A stretch of DNA of 64,000 nucleotides from Cylindrospermum sp. NIES-4074 (GTDB lineage Bacteria > Cyanobacteriota > Cyanobacteriia > Cyanobacteriales > Nostocaceae): NCBI GenBank assembly GCA_003994795.1, contig AP018269.1:2607346-2671345 (forward strand), in the 5' to 3' direction. Numbering within the stretch: position 1 is the stretch's first letter; every line of letters starts with the position of its first letter. The notes beneath the pieces are model-generated. The model ran no database searches, was not told the origin of the DNA, and saw nothing but the letters and a program-made list of their open reading frames with translations. Both the position numbers and the translations under genes were made by a program. Positions 10,173 to 18,278 of the stretch are shown one piece after another.

Positions 10173-10552
10173 GTGAAGTTGTTGTAGATGCTTCTGCTGT
10201 TTTAGCTTTGCTCAATCAAGAAACTGGTAGCGAAGAAGTTTCACAGTTTATTGGTAATGCGGCAATCAGTGCCGTTAATTTATCTGAAGTCATAGCAAAG
10301 TTAGCAGATGCAGGAATACCTGAAGAGGATATTAGGCAGATTCTTTCCCATCTAAATCTTGAGGTTATTCTTTTTAATGAAGAACAAGCATTTAAGGCTG
10401 GAATGCTGCGTCCAGCGACTAAATCAATTGGGCTTTCATTTGGAGATCGCGCTTGTCTGGCATTAGGTATTTCTCTAAATCAGCCTGTTTTAACTACTGA
10501 TCGTTTGTGGGCTAGCCTTAGCCTTGGGGTTGAAGTTCGAGTAGTGCGTTAG
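10169..10552 (+). CDS. PIN-domain ribonuclease toxin (VapC-like)
   Basis: A 127-residue PIN domain. The acidic active-site residues are visible: Asp in VVVDASAVLALL near the start, Glu in AVNLSEVIAKL, Asp in LSFGDRACLALG and Asp in VLTTDRLWASL. The family cleaves RNA using Mg2+. The start is a GTG overlapping the antitoxin stop, which implies translational coupling and a fixed stoichiometry. Both genes appear intact. Confidence 0.85.
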   Translation: MSEVVVDASAVLALLNQETGSEEVSQFIGNAAISAVNLSEVIAKLADAGIPEEDIRQILSHLNLEVILFNEEQAFKAGMLRPATKSIGLSFGDRACLALGISLNQPVLTTDRLWASLSLGVEVRVVR

Positions 10553-10740
10553 ATTCAACTTTAAAGTTCGAGATCAGAAATATTTGAAACTTTCTGATGT
10601 AAAAAATATACTTGCTTTTATTAAAAAATTTCACTTTTCTGTCAATGCCCTATGTTCTATGAAAATTGAAATGGCTCGATAGGTAGGCGTTTCGGTAATT
10701 TCCTGGACTAAAATAGAATTTGTCGGATGCTGTAGGGTTA

Positions 10741-11571
10741 ATGATGCTGACAGAAAAGCTAGAGCAACTAAAAGCTTTATTTAGAGAAATGGAACAGGCA
10801 TTGATTGCCTACTCTGGGGGCGTTGATAGCACTTTGGTTGCCAAGATTGCTTATGATGTCTTAGGCGATCGCGCTTTGGCTGTAACTGCTGTCTCTCCTT
10901 CCCTGTTACCAGAAGAGTTAGAAGACGCCAAAATCCAAGCTGCAACTATTGGGATTAGGCATAAAATCGTCCAAACTCATGAAATGGACAATCCCAATTA
11001 CACTTCTAACCCGGTTAACCGCTGCTATTTTTGCAAAAGTGAATTACACGACACCCTCAAACCTTTAGCCGGGGAACTGGGTTATCCCTATGTGGTAGAT
11101 GGGGTAAATGCTGATGACTTGCATGATTATCGCCCAGGAATTCAAGCCGCTAAGGAAAGAGGTGCGCGATCGCCTTTAGCAGAAGTTAGCGTCACTAAAT
11201 TAGAAATCCGCCAACTTTCCCAACAACTCGGTTTACCTTGGTGGGATAAACCCGCTCAACCTTGCCTCAGTTCCCGCTTTCCCTATGGTGAAGAGATTAC
11301 CATCGCTAAGTTACAACGAGTGGGAAGAGCAGAAATTTACCTGCGAAAACTGGGTTTTGAGAATTTGCGCGTGCGTTCAGAAGGGGAAACAGCCCGAATT
11401 GAATTACCACCAGCACAAATTAAAGATTTTGTCATCACCGTAGATTTACCTTCAGTAGTTTCCGCATTTCAAGAATTTGGGTTTATTTACGTCACCCTAG
11501 ATTTAGAAGGTTATCGCAGCGGTAAGTTAAATCAGGTTTTAAACCAACAATCTTTGAGCCTCCAACCTTGA
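10741..11571 (+). CDS. larE: LarE, ATP-dependent sacrificial sulfur transferase
   Basis: About 276 residues from the ATG at 10741; an in-frame TTG at 10720 gives 283. The PP-loop ATP-binding motif AYSGGVDSTLVAK, the NRCYFCKSELH region and PCLSSRFPYGEEIT are all typical of LarE. LarE activates a nicotinic-acid-derived mononucleotide with ATP and donates sulfur from its own cysteine, in making the nickel pincer cofactor of lactate racemase and related enzymes. No larB, larC or racemase gene lies in the window, so the partners are elsewhere or the protein serves another enzyme. A hairpin follows the stop. Confidence 0.9.
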   Translation: MMLTEKLEQLKALFREMEQALIAYSGGVDSTLVAKIAYDVLGDRALAVTAVSPSLLPEELEDAKIQAATIGIRHKIVQTHEMDNPNYTSNPVNRCYFCKSELHDTLKPLAGELGYPYVVDGVNADDLHDYRPGIQAAKERGARSPLAEVSVTKLEIRQLSQQLGLPWWDKPAQPCLSSRFPYGEEITIAKLQRVGRAEIYLRKLGFENLRVRSEGETARIELPPAQIKDFVITVDLPSVVSAFQEFGFIYVTLDLEGYRSGKLNQVLNQQSLSLQP

Positions 11572-11584
11572 CTAGAAAAGACAA

Positions 11585-11625
11585 AAGCGCCATCGGAACT
11601 GTGTAAGGGTGTCCTGTTGGCGCTT
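11585..11625 (+). terminator. Hairpin after larE
   Basis: Arms AAGCGCCA (11585-11592) and TGGCGCTT (11618-11625) form an eight-base stem just past the larE stop. The T tract is weak, so termination is probable rather than certain. Confidence 0.4.
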
Positions 11626-11755
11626 ATTCTCATAAATCCAAAAAGGCGATCGCGCGTATGTTGCCAATAGCAAAGCTATCTTCGACGTTAGGATGGTTGG
11701 ACAACAGTACCCGCGTAGCTTTTGAAGTACCCGCCCGCCGGAGCGATGGCGCAAA

Positions 11756-12817
11756 TCAACGCTGAGTCAGTTTGAATTCTATCTGTTGTAGTGCTGATTC
11801 CCAAACCTTATATCCATCTGGCGACAGATGCAATCCATCTGTGGTCAAGTCTGAACGCAAGTTACCTTCAACATCTGTAAACCAATGATGAATATTTAGA
11901 TAATTAGCTCCTTCTTGTTGAGCAATCAATGCTAGTCGTGCATTGATATCACGAATGCGGCTGTTAGAAATAGTCTTGAGGCGAATAGGCAAAATGGACT
12001 GGACGATTATCTGAGTGCTTGGGTGTTCGCGGCGTAAACGCTGAATAATCCGGCGATGATTACGCAAAATTGTCTCATCACTAGCACCCTTTCGTAAGTC
12101 ATTAATGCCAACCATCAGGTAAATCACATCTGGCCGCGTTGCCGAAAATACTGCCAATCTTTTTAAGACACCACTAGTAGTGTCTCCAGATATACCTTGA
12201 TTCAGCCACAATTTACCCTCAGGCAGTTTTTCTCTAGGAAACCACATACTCAACGAATCACCCACTAAGATGCTCAGACGATTTGCACCTTGTCCTTGAG
12301 TAATGGCTTTAGCTTCCAAAGCTAATAAACTTTTCCAGTCCTCATAAGTTAATCGATGTTTGCTGGCTGACTCCCACTTTGACTGTAAGCTTTCATCATC
12401 CACACGTGTATAAATCTGACCTGTTTTCAGCGACCCTAATCTTTGATAGTAAAGTTCACTTCCAGATAGCAATTTACGGTTAGTTTCTGGGGAAGTGGGA
12501 TTTAGTGCTGGCTCTGTTAGCGTTACCAAAACTTGGTTGCTAAATTCTGGTGAGGAGACATCAACACTGGGGATGATTTTCTCACCTACTATTGGCTGCG
12601 AAACCTTTAGCACTGACAAAGCCTGACTGCTGAATTCTGGTAAGGAGATGTCAACGCTGGGGATGATTTTCTCACCTACTGTTGGCTGCGAACCCTGTTT
12701 TAAATCCCACAGTAATTGAGAATTTTCTGGCAGGATACTCGACAGCTGTGGAAGAGCCGATGCTGGTATTGCCAATCCTGTTAACACACTTGCTGCCAAC
12801 AGATAAGGTTCCCTCAT
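11756..12817 (-). CDS. Secreted SGNH/GDSL-family hydrolase
   Basis: About 353 residues from the ATG at 12817, which has a GAGGAG ribosome-binding site; an upstream GTG at 12841 gives 361. The N-terminus MREPYLLAASVLTGLAIPASA is a signal peptide. The SGNH blocks are present: VGDSLSMW (catalytic Ser), GISGDTTSG, VGINDLRKG and DGLHLSPDGY (Asp/His). The family hydrolyses esters such as acyl groups on lipids or polysaccharides. Between the signal peptide and catalytic domain, a 30-residue unit containing VGEKIIPSVD occurs twice in tandem (about nt 12530-12700), suggesting a recent 90-base duplication in a linker. Confidence 0.85.
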   Translation of the reverse strand: MREPYLLAASVLTGLAIPASALPQLSSILPENSQLLWDLKQGSQPTVGEKIIPSVDISLPEFSSQALSVLKVSQPIVGEKIIPSVDVSSPEFSNQVLVTLTEPALNPTSPETNRKLLSGSELYYQRLGSLKTGQIYTRVDDESLQSKWESASKHRLTYEDWKSLLALEAKAITQGQGANRLSILVGDSLSMWFPREKLPEGKLWLNQGISGDTTSGVLKRLAVFSATRPDVIYLMVGINDLRKGASDETILRNHRRIIQRLRREHPSTQIIVQSILPIRLKTISNSRIRDINARLALIAQQEGANYLNIHHWFTDVEGNLRSDLTTDGLHLSPDGYKVWESALQQIEFKLTQR

Positions 12818-12841
12818 CGTTTTTGTCTCTCCTCTACTCAC

Positions 12842-13623
12842 TGCTTTTCCTGAATCCAGTTATTTATTGCTGAATTCAGGAAAATTTTACTTCAGTTAAA
12901 TTATTATTTTCATTTACAGTGTTTAGCTTTGTAAAGCAAGATAATACGATTACATCAACAATTTACAATCCCCAACCAGCAACTTTTCCTGCGTGATGTT
13001 GCTAACATGGCGCTTATCTAGCTGATTTCAGGCTGTTGCGGTGATCACCTCCAGTTTTTTGAATTGGGAAGCTTAGAGGCGCAGCGTCTTGTCGTCATCT
13101 CAAGTCTGGTTGCATATTTATTAAAAGCGATCGCCTCCGGCGGGCGGGTACACCATCGCTCCGTACCATCGCGCATTGCCTCTTAGAGAAAAAAGCGATG
13201 CGATCGCCAAGGCTGGGAATTGCTATGCCTCTGCGTAGCTCTTGCTGTCTTTAGATATGTTGTACTTCGTTGCACTTACTATTGACATCTCAGAAGTAAT
13301 TTACCAAACATGATATTAGACATCTCGTTTAAATTTACATAAGTAAACTTAAACGAAGCAGTCGCATCTATAGACCTCCTATCTGATTGTTGAAAAAAAC
13401 GACTTACACATCCACCTGCCTTTTTTCCCTTCTTTCCTGTTAAGAGTTCCCTATTCCCTACCTCTACGATTAAGTTCATGAATCAAATAGGATTGCTATA
13501 TGATGTTACAAAATATTATTTTTTGCCTATACATATCAATACGTACTATGTCAAATCCAAGTTTATATTCTCTGTCTATAGAATAACCTCAACGAAAGTG
13601 CTAAGATTTAGGCGAAGTCATTT
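12842..13623. other. Intergenic region without a convincing gene
   Basis: It holds HIP1 octamers (for example near 13128 and 13200) and dispersed-repeat-like text around 13140-13180 and 13430-13500. Open frames (13279-13479 minus, 13478-13723 plus) lack codon character and resemble common Nostoc intergenic repeats. Confidence 0.5.
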
Positions 13624-13836
13624 ATGTATCCCTCTTTTTCTGTGGCTAGAGCTAGTACAGCAATCGGTGTCAGTCCAATCATTAAAGAGACTGTGCAAAA
13701 ACAGGCACATTCTACACGCTTAACCTTGAAAGAAGTTATTCTCATGGGAATGTTAGCAATTGACAAGCTAGATGATCAAAGTCGTCAGGAGTTGGCAGAT
13801 CAAGTTCATCAAATGCAGGTGAATGGTGAAATATAA
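13624..13836 (+). CDS. Small hypothetical protein
   Basis: A 70-residue frame with no recognised domain. The sequence is mostly helical (LTLKEVILMGMLAIDKLDDQSRQELADQ), which could suit a small antitoxin or a fragment. The ribosome-binding site is weak. It is convergent with the methyltransferase gene. Its reality is uncertain. Confidence 0.35.
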   Translation: MYPSFSVARASTAIGVSPIIKETVQKQAHSTRLTLKEVILMGMLAIDKLDDQSRQELADQVHQMQVNGEI

Positions 13837-13920
13837 TTCTGCTTTCATAAGTTCAGACTCTCAAGTCCAAAGTTAAAATATTAACTGAGTATCCGAGTAG
13901 AGATGTGTTTAATCGCGACT

Positions 13921-14793
13921 CTACTCTTGACTAAATCGATAACGACTTCCCAGAACATAATTCTCATTCAGTTCAAAAGATATCCATCGACGTTGCAAAG
14001 TTTCAGCTACAAATCCAGTTGTGTTGGAACCTGCAAAGGGATCTAAAACTAGATCACCTTCATCAGTCAAAAATTTGATAAAAAACTCAGCGAAACCCTG
14101 CGGAAACCTTGCTGGATGGGGTTTAATTCCTTTTTCTTTACAACGCCGTAAATAAACGCTATTGGATTCAGTATTGGCAATTTCCAGCAAATTTGGCGGA
14201 ATTGCTCCCTGATTATCCTTTTGGAATTTCTCAGAAATATCATGTCCACTAGGACGGATTTTAGCTTTATAGCCATTTTTGAGTAATTTTTTCATACTCT
14301 GGCTATAGGGTTTTAAAACTTTGCGATTATCTGCTTTGGGTGATGGTGTTTTAGATAACCACCAAACTACATTCACCGAATCTTTAACGCGAATTCGCCT
14401 AATTGTCACCCACTCAGCCGGGGTAGGTAATCGTGCTGGGTTATAGTGATAGAATTCTTGAGCCAGAAAAAAGCCGACTTCCTTACACAATCTTACTAAA
14501 AGCTCGTATTGGTAAATACTCCGCACAGGATTACCAGGAAGATAAGCACCGCCTAAATCCAAAATAAAAGAGCCATTTTCTGCCAATACTCTTTTAAATT
14601 CATAGGCAAAAGGTAGAAACCACTCGATATATTTTTCCGCAGTTTCGTTACCGTATTCTTTTTGACGTGACAGCGCAAATGGGGGTGAGGTGAGGATGAG
14701 ATTAATACTGTTATCTTCAATAAATTTAATTAATTTTAGACTATCACCTAAATAGGTTTTTCCGTGCTGCTGGGTATAATATGATGGAATCAA
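13921..14793 (-). CDS. DNA N4-cytosine methyltransferase, PvuII-like
   Basis: A 290-residue beta-class methyltransferase: catalytic motif TSPPFAL (residues about 35-41) comes first and the AdoMet motif DPFAGSNTTG comes near the C-terminus. The TSPPF form is typical of N4-cytosine enzymes. The order GDSLKLI, TSPPFALSRQKEYGN, SGHDI, KDNQGAIPPNLL and HPARFPQGF closely follows what I know of M.PvuII, so CAGCTG is the predicted site. No ATG exists near the N-terminus; TTG at 14793 is the likely start because the only in-frame upstream sequence leads to a stop. No restriction endonuclease or controller gene lies beside it, so it appears to be an orphan (solitary) methylase. Confidence 0.85.
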   Translation of the reverse strand: MIPSYYTQQHGKTYLGDSLKLIKFIEDNSINLILTSPPFALSRQKEYGNETAEKYIEWFLPFAYEFKRVLAENGSFILDLGGAYLPGNPVRSIYQYELLVRLCKEVGFFLAQEFYHYNPARLPTPAEWVTIRRIRVKDSVNVVWWLSKTPSPKADNRKVLKPYSQSMKKLLKNGYKAKIRPSGHDISEKFQKDNQGAIPPNLLEIANTESNSVYLRRCKEKGIKPHPARFPQGFAEFFIKFLTDEGDLVLDPFAGSNTTGFVAETLQRRWISFELNENYVLGSRYRFSQE

Positions 14794-15696
14794 GTTTATT
14801 ATTCTTGTTTTAGATTCAAGTTTCTTATTTTAACTCAGAGGAGTACAGAGGAAAGCAAACTAACTTGCAACCCTCCCTTGCTATTGGGAAAAATGGCGAG
14901 ACCTTGCAAGTTTAACAGATAGTCTGAAGGCTATTAAATCTACAAAAACCTAATGCATTGCTTTTGGTTACGGCCATGAGGAGGTGCAGGTTTGTGATGT
15001 CTCCTATGCTGCTAAATGCATTCTTGAGGAGCAGTACAGTAAACGTGCCTCAAATAAACCGCTGGCATCTTTGCTGCATAAACATCATAGAGCAATTCTC
15101 AGGAGGTGGCGAAAAAATAAATCTCTAATGCCAGATTGCAAAAATCTTGAATAACGTTCAGCACGTTGTAGACTTAGCCCTCAGCAAACGACCGCAAGAC
15201 CAATCTACCCCCGTCAACGTTATTGGCCCTGACTTAAATATTTCGAGCTAGCGATTCATTGGTACATATATCACACAGATAATCTAAGTACAAATATAAG
15301 AAAGAAGCGGCAGATACCTAAATGAGTCTACAGGCAGATGGTGGTTTACCCCACGGTCAACCCAATGATAATGATAAGAAATTTCAATAAGCTTTAGTAT
15401 TTTTTTATCTTCGCCTACTGTCTCCACCGGCAGCGAAGCTCAATTTTTAAGACTTTTTACAACTCAATGCCTTAAGACATTTTGACCTTGACTAATTGTT
15501 TAGGTTAAGGGAAACTAACAAAAGACAGATGTGTCTGCTTATTAAAGTAATAATTTTTGTAAAGATTATTAGATATATATTTCGAGAGATGGAACATTAG
15601 TTAATAAGTGGCAAGTTTATATCTAAGTAGCAATGTTCCAATGGCTATAAATATAGCCTCGCACTCAATCATAATAGTTCAAACGTACTATCGAGG
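14794..15696. other. Intergenic region with one doubtful short frame
   Basis: About 900 bases without a recognised gene. A frame at 14984-15154 (GTG start, GAGGAG just before it) could encode 56 residues rich in Lys/Arg (LLHKHHRAILRRWRKNK); it may be a remnant, but I cannot name a family. Near 15591-15639 GGAACATT and AATGTTCC form an inverted repeat upstream of the DUF2997 gene. Confidence 0.4.
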
Positions 15697-15708
15697 TTGA
15701 CCAAGAGC

Positions 15709-15918
15709 ATGGAGACATTAGAATTCATAATTTATCCAGATGGTCGAGTACAAGAAAAAGTTACTGGTATTGTGGGGGCTTCGTGCGCTGAAGTTACAGC
15801 AGCAATTGAGGCGCAGCTAGGACTAGTACTTAGCCATGAGTCAACCTCAGAATTCTTCGCTACCGAGGTGCAGCAATCCGGCGTGGTGAATACGCAAAAC
15901 ACCTTCAGCGATTGGTAA
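15709..15918 (+). CDS. DUF2997 family protein
   Basis: A 69-residue protein from the ATG at 15709; an in-frame TTG at 15697 adds four residues. The start LEFIIYPDGRVQEKVTGIVG is typical of DUF2997, a small family that in cyanobacteria sits directly before Ycf35. It is probably co-transcribed with the next two genes. The function is unknown. Confidence 0.8.
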   Translation: METLEFIIYPDGRVQEKVTGIVGASCAEVTAAIEAQLGLVLSHESTSEFFATEVQQSGVVNTQNTFSDW

Positions 15919-15957
15919 GTTTTCCCAACAGTTTATTGTCACTAATTCACAACCACC

Positions 15958-16344
15958 ATGTCACACTTTAGCCAAATCAAAACTCAAATCCGTAACCTTG
16001 ACTCCTTAAAGGATGCGCTCACCGAATTGGGTATAGACTGGAAACCGGGTACAAGTGAAATACGCGGCTATCGTGGTCAAACACATTCTGCTGAAGTTAC
16101 CATTGAGCAGGAGAATGGCTACGACATCGGCTTTAGATGGAACGGTAAGGAATACGAACTAGTAGCTGATTTGCAATATTGGCAGCAAGATTTGTCTGTA
16201 GATGGATTTTTGCGCCAAGTAACCCAGCGCTATGCTTACCAAACAGTGGTGAAGGAAACAGCGCGTGTTGGTTTCCAAGTTGCTGAACAACAAAAAAATG
16301 AAGATGGTTCCATTCGCCTGGTAGTACAGCGCTGGAGTGCATAA
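15958..16344 (+). CDS. ycf35: Ycf35 homologue (DUF1257)
   Basis: A 128-residue protein starting MSHFSQIKTQIRNLDSLKDAL, a hallmark of Ycf35/DUF1257, which is encoded in red-algal plastids and cyanobacteria. Its function is not established. Its stop overlaps the start of the ferredoxin gene by one base (TAATG), so the two are translationally coupled. A redox role is suggested only by this neighbour. Confidence 0.88.
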   Translation: MSHFSQIKTQIRNLDSLKDALTELGIDWKPGTSEIRGYRGQTHSAEVTIEQENGYDIGFRWNGKEYELVADLQYWQQDLSVDGFLRQVTQRYAYQTVVKETARVGFQVAEQQKNEDGSIRLVVQRWSA

Positions 16345-16805
16345 TGTTCGATTTTCTGCCGTCACCAGAAGAACAAGAAGATAATCGTTCTGGTTTAGAA
16401 CCTGAATTGGGCGGTTTTTTACGGGATGCGCCAGAACGTTCAGGATTTGAGCCAGAATTGGGCGGCGTGTTGCGGCAAAAGGGCGTTTATGTTGATGAAA
16501 TCACCTGTATTGGTTGTAAACATTGCGCCCATGTTGCCCGTAACACTTTTTACATTGAACCAGATTATGGGCGATCGCGTGTAATTCGCCAAGATGCAGA
16601 TTCCGAAGAGGTGATTCAAGAAGCAATTGACACTTGTCCGGTTGATTGCATCCATTGGCTTGATTACACCGAACTGAAAAACCAAGAAGAAGAGCGAAAA
16701 TTTCAGGTAATTCCTGTAGTGGGTTATCCGGTGGAACACGCAGTAGCTGCTAGCGAACGCCGGCGTAGAAAGCAAAAGTTAAACACCAAAAAATCCCCTT
16801 CTTAA
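16344..16805 (+). CDS. 4Fe-4S ferredoxin with N-terminal extension
   Basis: A 153-residue protein. An N-terminal segment of about 45 residues holds two similar units (SGLEPELGGFLR and SGFEPELGGVLR). A single-cluster ferredoxin domain follows, with CIGCKHC and the fourth ligand in CPVDC. The C-terminus is basic (RRRRKQKLNTKK). It lies in an operon with DUF2997 and Ycf35. It probably transfers electrons to an unidentified partner in the cytoplasm or stroma side of thylakoids. Confidence 0.85.
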   Translation: MFDFLPSPEEQEDNRSGLEPELGGFLRDAPERSGFEPELGGVLRQKGVYVDEITCIGCKHCAHVARNTFYIEPDYGRSRVIRQDADSEEVIQEAIDTCPVDCIHWLDYTELKNQEEERKFQVIPVVGYPVEHAVAASERRRRKQKLNTKKSPS

Positions 16806-16931
16806 ATAACCCTGTTGCCAGAAAGACCATTGATCTGACCAACCAACGCCAGGAATCCAGCCAGGGAGAGAAGTTCCTTCTGAGGGAAACTGCTCATGAC
16901 GACGAAAAGATGCGATCGCTTTTCGCACCAT
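16806..16931 (-). pseudogene. Remnant of an M28-family peptidase
   Basis: Minus-strand translation gives IASFRRHEQFPSEG followed by IPGVGWSDQWSFWQQGY. In M28 metallopeptidases a near-identical stretch (IPG-x-x-WSDHWSFWQ-x-GYPA) surrounds a late active-site region. Here the His of SDHWS is Gln and similarity stops right after QQGY, so only about 42 codons remain. The rest of the gene is absent on both sides. I judge it a deletion relic next to the brnT relic. Confidence 0.6.
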
Positions 16932-16970
16932 TGGAGGCTGGGGATGGATGAGGTGATTATTCAACTGTAT

Positions 16971-17225
16971 CTAGTCCGGTTGCTCCAATGAAATATTAGC
17001 CTGGCTAGCTGTGGAAAGCTGATTTTCTTTCATAACTCGCATTAGAAACCGTAGTGCTTCATTCACTGCTTCAGCACTGGGAAACATTTCTGCAACATCA
17101 GGTTCTAAACGAACTGTTACCCCAGCGAAGCTTTTGCGTTCAGCACCTAATTTTCTCACTCGTAGACTTTTTAAGTCATATTCTGAGCGAAGTTCATCTT
17201 CGATTTCTGGGTTATCCTTGTTCAT
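16971..17225 (-). CDS. BrnA-like antitoxin without an intact toxin
   Basis: An 84-residue protein with a charged N-terminus and a ribbon-helix-helix-like C-terminal part (SFAGVTVRLEPDVAEMF...VNEALRFLMR), resembling BrnA-type antitoxins that bind DNA and neutralise BrnT. Its ATG lies inside the last codons of a vestigial toxin frame (17212-17268). With no full toxin present it is an orphan and may act as a regulator or an anti-toxin against related systems. The family call rests on both this motif and the adjoining relic. Confidence 0.6.
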   Translation of the reverse strand: MNKDNPEIEDELRSEYDLKSLRVRKLGAERKSFAGVTVRLEPDVAEMFPSAEAVNEALRFLMRVMKENQLSTASQANISLEQPD

Positions 17226-17268
17226 AAGCTTCTCGTTCGGTTCGTGTTACAATTCTTGCACTTCCATA
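17212..17268 (-). pseudogene. C-terminal remnant of a BrnT-like toxin
   Basis: In the frame offset from brnA, the translation GSARIVTRTEREAYEQG ends in a TAA at 17212-17214. This is close to the usual C-terminus of BrnT toxins (R-I-I-S-A-R-x-A-T-x-x-E-R-x-x-Y). A TGA precedes it and the rest of the toxin is missing. The surviving codons overlap the antitoxin start, as expected for a brnT-brnA operon. Confidence 0.55.
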
Positions 17269-17290
17269 TCATCGCAATCAAAACTACCAC

Positions 17291-17539
17291 TTATACTGTA
17301 ACCATTGACCTTACTGAATCGGGAGATGCTGGCTCAAAACGTAACACCATAATTTGCTCTGGACGTAACCCAATAGATTCATAAGTGCGTCCGTTTCTGT
17401 CGCTAAATTCTACTTCAAACGCAGCACCACCAGTTAATAATTCTACCACTGTACCAACTTGACCACGGTACAGATTATATTCAGGTAAATCAACTGTTAA
17501 TGCTACTATATCCAGCAACTTGACTGTGTTGTTAGTCAT
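17291..17539 (-). CDS. DUF4926 family protein
   Basis: An 82-residue protein with the DUF4926 signature (KLLDIVALTVDLPEYNLYRGQVGTVVE, then FEVEFSDRNGRTY). It is a small beta-rich, SH3-like fold of unknown role that is common in cyanobacterial accessory regions, often near toxin-antitoxin genes. It sits just upstream of the brnT relic on the same strand. Confidence 0.8.
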   Translation of the reverse strand: MTNNTVKLLDIVALTVDLPEYNLYRGQVGTVVELLTGGAAFEVEFSDRNGRTYESIGLRPEQIMVLRFEPASPDSVRSMVTV

Positions 17540-17684
17540 CTTGTCTCACTTCCAGATATTACAAAGGATAGCAGGCATTACACTCAATACCACAATAGGC
17601 ATCACCTTCTGGACTATATGTAAATATGATCGCTTTGGTTCAAAACTGGTTTAATATTGATAGTTAGAAGTATACCGAATCATT

Positions 17685-17861
17685 ATGGATGCTTTAATTG
17701 AAGAACTAAGCGAAAAGCTAAACTACTGGCAACCTGCGATCGCAGATCAAGTTCGTCATTGTATTCTGGAAATAATCGAAATGGCAGATCAGGATGTTTT
17801 AGACATTCTCAGAACCCGTGCAGTAGAGCAGGAAGTTTTGGATTTGTTGGATGAACCCTAA
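17685..17861 (+). CDS. Small antitoxin-like partner of MazF
   Basis: A 58-residue acidic, helical protein (MDALIEELSEKLNYWQPAIA ... VLDLLDEP) ending TAA at 17859-17861. It overlaps the start of the MazF-like gene at 17851 by 11 bases. The role is inferred from this coupling and its size; no MazE AbrB-like motif is obvious, so the antitoxin type is undefined. Confidence 0.7.
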   Translation: MDALIEELSEKLNYWQPAIADQVRHCILEIIEMADQDVLDILRTRAVEQEVLDLLDEP

Positions 17862-18183
17862 GCTTGGTGAAGTTTGGCTTGCTGATTTGGGTATAGCTGC
17901 AAAAACACGCCCAATCGTCATTGTATCCCGTGATGACCCAGACCCACCACGAGCCTTGGTAATTTATGTACCACTAACTACCCAAAATCGGGGAAGTCTT
18001 TATGAGGTTGCACTACCCCGATTGCAATTTCTTGAGCGAGATTCTACAGCTAATGTTCAAGGTATTGCATCTATTCCAACGGTAAGAATAGAGCGAAAAT
18101 TGGGCAAGTTACCAGAGGAAGTTATGCTAGAAATTAAGCAAGCGATTAAATTCGCACTGGATTTACAAGATGGTGCTGAATAA
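17851..18183 (+). CDS. PemK/MazF-family endoribonuclease toxin
   Basis: A 110-residue protein. It begins LGEVWLADLGIAAKTRPIVIVS and continues ALVIYVPLTTQ and IASIPTVRIERKLGKLPEEVM, all matching the MazF/PemK barrel with the RP and late R/S-bearing motifs. It would cleave mRNA at specific sites when free of its antitoxin. Intact and coupled to the upstream small gene. Confidence 0.88.
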   Translation: MNPKLGEVWLADLGIAAKTRPIVIVSRDDPDPPRALVIYVPLTTQNRGSLYEVALPRLQFLERDSTANVQGIASIPTVRIERKLGKLPEEVMLEIKQAIKFALDLQDGAE

Positions 18184-18257
18184 TCGCACTCTACTCTACC
18201 CCAGAAATGCGATCGCACTCTACTCTACACCAGAAATGCGATCGCACTCCATTCTAC
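18183..18257. repeat. Three 29-base tandem units carrying HIP1 octamers
   Basis: Units start at 18183, 18212 and 18241 (ATCGCACTC-TACTCTAC...AGAAATGCG). Two complete junctions recreate GCGATCGC. The array lies right after mazF. Confidence 0.8.
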
Positions 18258-18278
18258 AATAAGTATTACCATCCACTA

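Noticed and set aside
13279-13479. 66-residue minus-strand frame
   Set aside because: It corresponds to a frequent Nostoc intergenic repeat (GGGAACTCTTAACAGG) rather than a gene.
15322-15390. 22-codon frame MSLQADGGLPHGQ...
   Set aside because: It is too short, has no ribosome-binding site, and lacks the RGSGR signature of PatS-like peptides.
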